Source of the DNA: Gammaproteobacteria bacterium
GTDB lineage: Bacteria > Pseudomonadota > Gammaproteobacteria > Arenicellales > Poriferihabitantaceae
Assembly: GCA_020027415.1 (NCBI GenBank)
Contig: JAHRAW010000171.1
Span: 1-7,185, forward strand
Direction of reading: 5' to 3'
Length of the DNA: 7,185 nucleotides
A model generated the notes under the pieces. That model was given only the letters and a program-made list of their open reading frames with translations. It searched no databases and was not told the DNA's origin. The position numbers and the translations under genes are program-made. Numbering within the stretch: position 1 is the first letter of the stretch; each line of letters opens with the position of its first letter. Below are positions 1-5,279 of this stretch, in pieces.

Positions 1-11
1 GTGATGCCAAC

Positions 12-866
12 ATGTTCAAGTGTGATCAATTCATCTACATACAAATGCAGAAAACCGCGTCCAGGCATATTGTAACACTATTGCAAAAATTATTTGATGG
101 GCAAGTTATCGGCACGCATAATTGCGCGACCGCTGAGCAAGCCAGCGAGGTGCGTTATGTTTTTTCCTCCATGCGCAACCCTTGGGCGTGGTATCTATCG
201 CTGTGGAGTTTTGGCGTGCAACAGCGCGGCGCGGTGTGGCGTCGCCTGACACAAAAACAAGGACGGGATTTACTGAGAGAGATTTATCAACAGCCGGCGC
301 ACGTTTATCAACTATGCGCTGATTTCCTCGCCCAAGATGTCGCCAAGTGGCGCCAACTATATCATCGCAATGACGATGCGGCGGCGTTTCGGCGGTGGCT
401 GGCTTGCATGCATGCCCCGCGCCATGCGCATTTATTGAGCCGCGAGTATCGCAGCAGTCGCCTGTGCCGGCAGGTCGGCTTTATGACCTATCGCTACCTG
501 CGTTTGTGTTGCCGCTTGCCTGAGTGGCGGCAAAGTTTGACCGATTGCCCGGCGCTTGATTTACCAACCCTGAAAAGATTTGCCCAACAACACTGCTACA
601 TTGATTACTTTATTCAGCAGGAAAATTTAGAAGCGAGTTTTATGCATGCGGTGGAACGCATTCGGACGCTCTCGGCGGCGGAAAAACAATGGGTGCATAC
701 TGCGCCAAAACTCAATGTATCCGAGCGCGCCTTGCCGCTGGCGGATTATTATGATCAAGCCTCGCTTGATTTAGTTGCGCAGCGGGAGCAATTGTTAATT
801 GAAAAATTTAACTACTCCACGCTTGACATGCTTGGCATGCCTGACAAGCCGCCAATCTCCCCATGA
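12..866 (+). CDS. Sulfotransferase-like protein (PAPS-dependent family), 5' end possibly outside window
   Basis: Sulfotransferases move a sulfuryl group from PAPS to a hydroxyl or amine of a sugar, lipid or peptide. The acceptor cannot be read here. Visible signs: a P-loop-like segment at the N terminus (residues 8-20, IYIQMQKTASRHI, K14), which matches the 'KTASR/KTGGT' 5'-phosphosulfate loop. A second block at residues 53-65 (SMRNPWAWYLSLW) has R55 and S63 in the usual places for 3'-phosphate binding. Residues 197-210 (YIDYFIQQENLEASF region) resemble the conserved 'R-x-E-N-L' block. The C-terminal NVSER...YYDQASLDLV...FNY pattern (235-268) is typical of the family. No signal peptide or membrane segment is seen, so it is probably cytoplasmic. 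At 284 aa it is of usual family length. The ATG at 12 leaves just enough sequence before the P-loop, but the frame stays open to the window edge and no Shine-Dalgarno is visible, so the true start may lie upstream. Its stop overlaps the next start. Codon use is somewhat more AT-rich (TTT, TAT, CAA) than the genes that follow. Confidence 0.75.
   Translation: MFKCDQFIYIQMQKTASRHIVTLLQKLFDGQVIGTHNCATAEQASEVRYVFSSMRNPWAWYLSLWSFGVQQRGAVWRRLTQKQGRDLLREIYQQPAHVYQLCADFLAQDVAKWRQLYHRNDDAAAFRRWLACMHAPRHAHLLSREYRSSRLCRQVGFMTYRYLRLCCRLPEWRQSLTDCPALDLPTLKRFAQQHCYIDYFIQQENLEASFMHAVERIRTLSAAEKQWVHTAPKLNVSERALPLADYYDQASLDLVAQREQLLIEKFNYSTLDMLGMPDKPPISP
819..845 (+). repeat. Three-copy 9-bp imperfect tandem repeat at the 3' end of the sulfotransferase gene
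   Basis: Three consecutive 9-mers, ACGCTTGAC, ATGCTTGGC and ATGCCTGAC, differ by one to three bases each and keep the reading frame. They encode TLD-MLG-MPD in the last 16 residues of the protein. A weaker fourth unit (AAGCCGCCA) follows. This looks like slippage-type expansion in a tolerant C-terminal tail. No regulatory role is evident. Confidence 0.55.
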
Positions 867-2968
867 GTATGGATCGCACGCGCCTCAATCGTTGCTTAAA
901 TCCCGCTTCCATTGCCGTGGTCGGCGGCGCCGAAGCGGCGCGGGTGATTGAGCAATGCCATAAGTTAGGTTTCAATGGCGACCTCTGGGCGGTGCATCCG
1001 CAGCGCGACTCCATGCACGGGTTGCGTTGCTATCGCACGGTGCAAGCGTTGCCGCAGCCGCCGGATGCGACCTTTATCGCCATTCCAGCGGACTCCAGCC
1101 TGGAAGTTGTGCAAGCGTTGGCGCGCCGCGGCGCCGGCGGGGCGGTGTGCTACGCCTCTGGCTTCAAAGAAACCGGCGCACCAGGCAAACAGCGACAGCA
1201 ACGCCTGCTGGAAGCGGCCGGCGCCATGCCCATTATTGGACCCAATTGTTACGGGTTTATCAATCTGCTATGCGGCGCGGCGCTGTGGCCGGATTATCAC
1301 GGCGCAACGCGTACCGAGCGCGGCGTGGCAATCTTTTCCCAAAGCGGCAATGTCAGTTTGAATTTGAGCATGCAACGCCGCCTGCTGCCAGTGGCGTGGT
1401 TGGTCACCTTGGGCAACCAAGCCAGCGTCGGCTTTGAAGAAGCAATTGCGGCGGCACTGGATAATGATCGCATCACTGCGATTGGCTTGCATCTGGAAGG
1501 GCTGAACGACCTGCCGCGTTTCGTGCAACTGGCGGAACGCGCCCGACAGCAAGGCATTCCCATGGTGGCGTTGAAAGTGGGTCGCTCGGCGCACGGCGCG
1601 CGCATCACCTTGAGCCACACCGCCACGCTGGCTGGCGAAGGCGCGCTATATGATGCGCTGTTTGAACGCCTCGGAGTCGGGCAAACTTCCACCCCGGAGG
1701 AATTGATTGAGACTTTGAAACTGCTCTCGGTCAGCGGCGTGTTGCCCGGCAAGCGCCTCGCTTCACTGAGTTGCTCCGGCGGCGAAGCAACCCTGGTGGC
1801 GGACCTCGGCGAACGACAGCAACTTGAATTTCCGGCGTTGACGCCATCCCATCGGCAAGCCGTGCAAGCAACTTTGAATGACTATGTGCAGGTGGATAAT
1901 CCGTTGGATTATCACACTTTCATCTGGGGCGACGAGGAGCGCATGCGCGCCACCTTCGGCGCTATGTTAGACGGCAATTTTGACCTGACCTTGTTGCTGT
2001 TGGATATGCCGCATGCGGATGCCGTCGCCATGGAAGTTTGGCAACGCGCGGTGCACGCCTTCATCGCGGCGTGCCGTTGCAGCGGTAAAAAAGGCGCGGT
2101 GGTTGCTTCATTGAGCGAAGGTCTGCCGCAGGAAGTGGGGCAAGGGTTGCTGGAAAACGGCATCGCTCCGCTGCATGGCCTCGCGCAAGCCTTGACTGCG
2201 GTGGCGGTGGCGGGCGATATCGGCGCGGCATGGGCGCGCGCCGCCGCCGCCACCGACACCAAATTGTTGTTGCCGCGGGTTGCCCGGCTGCCGAATCTGG
2301 ATCTGGAATGGAGCGCGCGCCACGCGTCGCCGCGGTTGGATGAACAGCAAGCCAAAAATTTGCTGGCAAGCGTCGGCTTTGCCGTTCCGCAAGCCATTGC
2401 GGTCACCTCGCCCGCGGCCGCCGTCGCCGCCGCCGAACAATTGGGTTATCCGGTGGCGGTCAAGGTGTTGTCAAATCAAATCGCCCATAAAACCGAAGTC
2501 GGCGCGGTGGCGATTAATCTGCAAAGCAAGCAGCAAGTGCGCGCGCAGGCAACGCGTATGCTGGGCTGCGCCGAACGGCTGATGGTGGAAAAAATGATTG
2601 AACACGCAGTCGCCGAAATGCTGCTCGGCATCGGCTATGACCGACAGTTCGGGCATTATTTGATGCTTGGGTTTGGCGGCGCCTTAGTGGAATTAATCGG
2701 CGACCGTCAACTCTTATTGCCGCCGGTTAATCAATGGATGGTGCGCGCCGCGATCAAGCGTTTGCAAACCGCGCCCTTGCTACACGGCTATCGGCGGCGA
2801 CCGCCGGCGGATGTGGAAGCGGTGGTGGACAGCGTGTTGCGGCTGAACCGCTTGTTGGATGAGCAAGCGAATGCGCTGCTGGAAGTGGAAATCAATCCAT
2901 TGATGGTAAAGTCTGAGAAGCAGGGCGCGGTTGTCGCCGATGCCCTAATCACCATGCGAACGCCATGA
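863..2968 (+). CDS. ADP-forming acyl-CoA synthetase, fused alpha-beta type (acetate-CoA ligase family)
   Basis: Enzymes of this family form an acyl-CoA from a carboxylic acid, CoA and ATP, releasing ADP and phosphate through a phosphohistidine. They act in the cytoplasm. Order of parts: an N-terminal CoA-binding Rossmann domain (about residues 10-135, VVGGAE at 19-24, GPNCYGFIN at 126-134); succinyl-CoA-synthetase-like ligase domains (about 150-460, FSQSGN at 158-163); a C-terminal ATP-grasp domain (about 485-701). The candidate phosphorylated histidine is H252 in LSHTATLAG. The family consensus is SHTG-(S/A)-LAG, so here the glycine is alanine. H542 in AHKTEVG matches the second, beta-side histidine. 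GFGG (603-606) and EVEINPL (674-680) complete the ATP-grasp site. At 701 aa it has the normal length for the fused form. Its ATG overlaps the preceding stop (ATGA) and no Shine-Dalgarno is visible, which suggests translational coupling. A second Met at codon 3 is an alternative start. It is followed 54 bp later by a CoA-thioester hydratase, so it probably supplies that enzyme. Possible substrates are carnitine/crotonobetaine or acrylate/propionate; the sequence does not decide. Confidence 0.9.
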   Translation: MSMDRTRLNRCLNPASIAVVGGAEAARVIEQCHKLGFNGDLWAVHPQRDSMHGLRCYRTVQALPQPPDATFIAIPADSSLEVVQALARRGAGGAVCYASGFKETGAPGKQRQQRLLEAAGAMPIIGPNCYGFINLLCGAALWPDYHGATRTERGVAIFSQSGNVSLNLSMQRRLLPVAWLVTLGNQASVGFEEAIAAALDNDRITAIGLHLEGLNDLPRFVQLAERARQQGIPMVALKVGRSAHGARITLSHTATLAGEGALYDALFERLGVGQTSTPEELIETLKLLSVSGVLPGKRLASLSCSGGEATLVADLGERQQLEFPALTPSHRQAVQATLNDYVQVDNPLDYHTFIWGDEERMRATFGAMLDGNFDLTLLLLDMPHADAVAMEVWQRAVHAFIAACRCSGKKGAVVASLSEGLPQEVGQGLLENGIAPLHGLAQALTAVAVAGDIGAAWARAAAATDTKLLLPRVARLPNLDLEWSARHASPRLDEQQAKNLLASVGFAVPQAIAVTSPAAAVAAAEQLGYPVAVKVLSNQIAHKTEVGAVAINLQSKQQVRAQATRMLGCAERLMVEKMIEHAVAEMLLGIGYDRQFGHYLMLGFGGALVELIGDRQLLLPPVNQWMVRAAIKRLQTAPLLHGYRRRPPADVEAVVDSVLRLNRLLDEQANALLEVEINPLMVKSEKQGAVVADALITMRTP

Positions 2969-2984
2969 AGGCAAACGCCATGAA
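2959..2984 (+). repeat. 11-bp direct repeat, 15-bp period, across the end of the CoA-ligase gene
   Basis: AACGCCATGAA occurs at 2959-2969 and again at 2974-2984, on both sides of the ligase stop codon (2966-2968). The second copy brings an ATG into the short gap, but no long frame follows it. A looser echo (GAAGGCAAATCCATGC, 2995-3010) follows. It looks like a small tandem duplication that lengthened the gap. Confidence 0.6.
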
Positions 2985-3010
2985 CAAATTATGCGAAGGC
3001 AAATCCATGC

Positions 3011-3014
3011 GGAG
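3011..3014 (+). promoter_or_regulatory. Ribosome binding site of the CaiD-like gene
   Basis: GGAG ends 8 bases before the ATG at 3023, a good Shine-Dalgarno spacing. It is the clearest ribosome binding site in the window and supports 3023 over the upstream ATGs at 2980 and 3007. Confidence 0.7.
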
Positions 3015-3022
3015 ACCGACCG

Positions 3023-3808
3023 ATGCAAGATGACGCAGTAACAACGACCGCCAACGGCGCGGTGCTGGAAGTGGTGTTGAACCGCCCCAAAGCGAATGCC
3101 ATTGATGCTCCGACCAGCCGTAAATTAGGCCAAGTGTTTGCCGAATTTCGCGATGCCGCGGAACTGCGAGTTGCCATTATCACCGGCGGCGGCGAAAAAT
3201 TCTTCTGCGCCGGGTGGGATTTGAAAGCGGCCGCCGACGGCGAAACCGCGGCCACCGATTTTGGCGTCGGCGGCTTCGGCGGGCTGCAAGAATTGCCGAA
3301 TCTAAACAAGCCGATTATCGCCGCGGTCAACGGTATTGCTTGCGGCGGCGGGCTTGAACTGGCGATTTCCGCCGACCTAATCATCGCCGCTGAACAAGCC
3401 CGCTTTGCGCTACCGGAAATCAACGCCGGCACCATCGCCGATGCCGCCACGATCAAACTGCCCAAACGAATTCCGTATCACATCGCCATGGAAATGCTGC
3501 TCACCGGGCGGTGGGTGGAAGCGCATGAGGCGCATCGCTGGGGTTTCGTCAATGAAGTGGTGGCGAGTGAGCGGTTGATGACGCGGGCGCGGGAGTTGGC
3601 GAGTCAGTTGGCGCAAGGTCCGCCGCTGGTGTTTGCCGCGATTAAGGAATGCGTGCGCCAGACCGAAACACTGTCCACCCAACAAGCGTTTGATTTGCTG
3701 AACAGCGGCGCGCCGGCTACGATTAAAACGCTTTATGCAAGCGAAGATGTGGTGGAAGGCGCTAAAGCGTTCAGCGAAAAACGCCCGCCGGTGTGGAAGG
3801 GGCGATGA
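3023..3808 (+). CDS. caiD: CaiD-type enoyl-CoA hydratase (crotonobetainyl-CoA hydratase / carnitinyl-CoA dehydratase clade)
   Basis: CaiD interconverts crotonobetainyl-CoA and L-carnitinyl-CoA in the cytoplasm; relatives hydrate other 2-enoyl-CoAs. The protein is 261 aa, the same length as E. coli CaiD as I recall it, and shares block after block with it: RPKANAID (21-28), LRVAIITG (48-55), GEKFF-x-AGWDLKAAA (57-71), a GGF-x-GL segment (83-88), and the C-terminal PVWKGR (256-261). Crotonase signs: oxyanion-hole segments near 63-66 (AGWD) and GGG (108-110), with the two catalytic glutamates at E112 (GGGLELA) and E132 (ALPE), 20 residues apart as in rat enoyl-CoA hydratase E144/E164. Both are kept, so hydratase activity is expected. 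The segment after the second glutamate, usually PDSGG in CaiD, reads ADAAT (139-143), which may change the pocket. It has its own Shine-Dalgarno and sits between a CoA ligase and a DddP-like gene. It could act on carnitine intermediates or, like AcuK, on acryloyl-CoA. Family assignment is firm; substrate is not. Confidence 0.87.
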   Translation: MQDDAVTTTANGAVLEVVLNRPKANAIDAPTSRKLGQVFAEFRDAAELRVAIITGGGEKFFCAGWDLKAAADGETAATDFGVGGFGGLQELPNLNKPIIAAVNGIACGGGLELAISADLIIAAEQARFALPEINAGTIADAATIKLPKRIPYHIAMEMLLTGRWVEAHEAHRWGFVNEVVASERLMTRARELASQLAQGPPLVFAAIKECVRQTETLSTQQAFDLLNSGAPATIKTLYASEDVVEGAKAFSEKRPPVWKGR

Positions 3809-3869
3809 CACCGATGAGCGCGCGCCGCCGCCATTGGTTGACGCGCAAGTTCGTATTCGCAATCGGTTG

Positions 3870-3897
3870 GCTCACAACCACTCAGCTCACAACCACT
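3870..3897 (+). repeat. Two-copy 13-bp tandem repeat (15-bp period) in the caiD-dddP gap
   Basis: GCTCACAACCACT occurs at 3870-3882 and 3885-3897, identical in both copies, with 2-bp spacers (CA, TA). A degenerate third unit may follow (GCCCAACAAAACT from 3900). The rest of the 114-bp gap (3809-3922) shows no convincing promoter, terminator or RNA gene. The repeat could be a tandem binding site for a regulator or just a slippage duplication. Confidence 0.65.
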
Positions 3898-3922
3898 TAG
3901 CCCAACAAAACTCGACCCAAAA

Positions 3923-5167
3923 ATGTCCTCGCCAACCAACGCGCGCCCTCGCCAGCGCAGGCAACACGGCGCGATGGAATATAGCCAGCCGCCGGTGGAT
4001 TTGGATGTGCTCAGACGCTATCGCTTGGGGCGCATTCAGGCGCAACTGAAGCGCTTGGATTACGCCGCGATTTTGTTGTTTGACCAAGTCAATTGCCGCT
4101 ACGCATGCGACGCCACCAACATGCAGATATGGTGTTCGCACTACGAGACCCGAGGCGTGTTCATTGCCGCCGATGGACCGATGATTCTGTTTGACTACGG
4201 CGATTATCCGCATCTTGCCGAAGGCATTGTGACGATTGATGAGTATCGGGTGAATTCATCGTTTTATTACTTTGCCGCCGGACCGCGCAGCGAAGAGAAG
4301 GCGCGCGCGTTCGGCGATGAGATTGCCGACTTGGTCAAAACCTACGGCGCCGGCAACGCTCGCTTAGCGATTGACCGCTTGTCGCATTTAGGCTGCGCCG
4401 CCATCATGCGGCATGGCATTTCCATTCACGACGGCGGTGAAGTGATGGAATTGGCGCGCGTGATTAAATCTGCGGAAGAGTTGGTGTTGATGCAAAAATC
4501 CGTTGCGGTTTGCGAGACCGGCTTACGACGCATGCGCGCCGCCACCGAGCCGGGCATGACCGAAAATGCGCTGTGGTCAATTCTGCATCAAACCAACATT
4601 GAACAAGGCGGCGAATGGATTGAAACCAGATTGCTGTCGTCCGGAGAGCGCACCTTTCCATGGTTCCGCGAAGCCTCCATGCGCAAAATCCAAGTGGGCG
4701 ATATGATCAGCGTGGATACCGATTTAATCGGACCGTACGGTTACTGCGCCGACATGTCACGCTCATGGATATGCGGCGACCGCGCGCCAACCGACCGGCA
4801 AAAGCGAATCTACGCCTTGGCGCACGAGCAGATTGAACATAATAAATCCATTCTCAAAGCGGGCATGACCTTCCGCGAAATTGCCGAGCAAGCGTGGCAT
4901 ATCCCGGCGGAATTTGCCGCGCATCAATATGTCGTGCTGATGCATGGCGTGGGGCTTGCCGACGAATATCCAAGCATCAAATCGCTTCACAATTTTGACG
5001 CCAAAGGCTATGATGGCGTGCTGGAAGAAAACATGACCTTGTGCGTAGAAGCCTACATCGGCTCGGCCGCAAGCGGCGAAGGCGTGAAACTGGAGGAGCA
5101 AGTGGTCATCGGCAAAGATGGCCTTCGCATGCTTACTTCCGATTCGCTGATAACGGGGTGGTTATAG
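3923..5167 (+). CDS. dddP: M24-fold metalloenzyme of the DddP type (candidate DMSP lyase)
   Basis: DddP cleaves dimethylsulfoniopropionate to dimethyl sulfide and acrylate using an M24 'pita-bread' fold with two metals. The protein is 414 aa: an N-terminal creatinase-like domain (about 20-175) and a C-terminal M24 domain (about 185-400). Metal ligands can be placed at D265, D267, D277, H341, E376 and E391. The spacings (2, 10, 64, 35, 15) equal those I recall for DddP D295, D297, D307, H371, E406 and E421. Y336 and D347 match Tyr366 and the proposed catalytic base Asp377. W70 in TNMQIW matches Trp95. Long stretches such as GGEWIETRLLSSG (229-241), DTDLIGPYG (265-273) and LMHGVGLADEYP (339-350) are also DddP-like. 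DddP is about 446 aa, so the N terminus is shorter here. The start is uncertain: ATG 3923 lacks a Shine-Dalgarno and gives a basic 17-residue leader, while ATG 3974 (MEYSQPP) is an alternative. Neighbours (CoA ligase, CaiD-like hydratase, BetA-like enzyme) suit osmolyte breakdown. It could instead be a DddP relative with another substrate. Confidence 0.75.
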   Translation: MSSPTNARPRQRRQHGAMEYSQPPVDLDVLRRYRLGRIQAQLKRLDYAAILLFDQVNCRYACDATNMQIWCSHYETRGVFIAADGPMILFDYGDYPHLAEGIVTIDEYRVNSSFYYFAAGPRSEEKARAFGDEIADLVKTYGAGNARLAIDRLSHLGCAAIMRHGISIHDGGEVMELARVIKSAEELVLMQKSVAVCETGLRRMRAATEPGMTENALWSILHQTNIEQGGEWIETRLLSSGERTFPWFREASMRKIQVGDMISVDTDLIGPYGYCADMSRSWICGDRAPTDRQKRIYALAHEQIEHNKSILKAGMTFREIAEQAWHIPAEFAAHQYVVLMHGVGLADEYPSIKSLHNFDAKGYDGVLEENMTLCVEAYIGSAASGEGVKLEEQVVIGKDGLRMLTSDSLITGWL

Positions 5168-5169
5168 CA

Positions 5170-5187
5170 TTGCCGCCTGCTCGGCAA
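5170..5187 (+). other. Small hairpin just after the dddP-like gene
   Basis: TTGCCG (5170-5175) and CGGCAA (5182-5187) form a perfect 6-bp stem with a 6-base loop, starting 2 bases after the stop codon. CATTG (5168-5172) and CAATG (5189-5193) could form an alternative, bulged outer stem. No T-run follows on this strand, so it is not a standard intrinsic terminator. It might stabilise the upstream mRNA end. The A-run at 5213-5219 would be a T-run only for leftward transcription, and no leftward gene is present. Confidence 0.35.
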
Positions 5188-5228
5188 GCAATGATACCGT
5201 CGCCACCGCCGATAAAAAAATCAACCCT

Positions 5229-5248
5229 AACCGTTCCCCAACCGTTCC
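5229..5248 (+). repeat. Two-copy 9-bp direct repeat (11-bp period) upstream of the betA-like gene
   Basis: AACCGTTCC occurs at 5229-5237 and 5240-5248, about one helical turn apart and 31 bp before the ATG at 5280. Such spacing suits a tandem operator, but no known operator is recognised. The remaining part of the 112-bp gap (5168-5279) has only the hairpin and an A-rich run. No clear -35/-10 pair or Shine-Dalgarno is seen. Confidence 0.5.
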
Positions 5249-5279
5249 ATTTGATTGACTCCCCCATTGAATAACGCGC

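Noticed and set aside
3838..3866. Possible promoter before the dddP-like gene (TTGACG at 3838-3843)
   Set aside because: No -10 box resembling TATAAT lies 16-18 bp downstream (AATCGG is the best at 17), so it does not stand up as a sigma-70 promoter.
3870..3897. CRISPR-like repeat
   Set aside because: There are only two 13-bp copies with 2-bp spacers, far from CRISPR repeat and spacer sizes, and no cas gene is present.
3805..3900. 31-codon frame starting in an ATGA overlap with the caiD stop (MTPMSARRRHW...)
   Set aside because: It is short, has no Shine-Dalgarno, and its second half is made of the 13-bp tandem repeat. Nothing supports translation, although a leader-peptide role cannot be excluded.
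3923..5167. Ectoine hydrolase (DoeA) or plain Xaa-Pro aminopeptidase as the identity of the M24 protein
   Set aside because: The DTD ligand pair, the GGEWIETRLL and LMHGVGLADEYP segments and the exact ligand spacing fit DddP better than DoeA or PepP as I remember them.
5170..5198. TTGCCG ... GATACC as a promoter for the betA-like gene
   Set aside because: Spacing is 17 bp, but the boxes match only 4 of 6 and 3 of 6 consensus bases, and the -35 part is an arm of the hairpin.
5168..5219. Intrinsic terminator between the dddP-like and betA-like genes
   Set aside because: The stem is only 6 bp and no T-run follows on the plus strand; the A-run sits 26 bases later.
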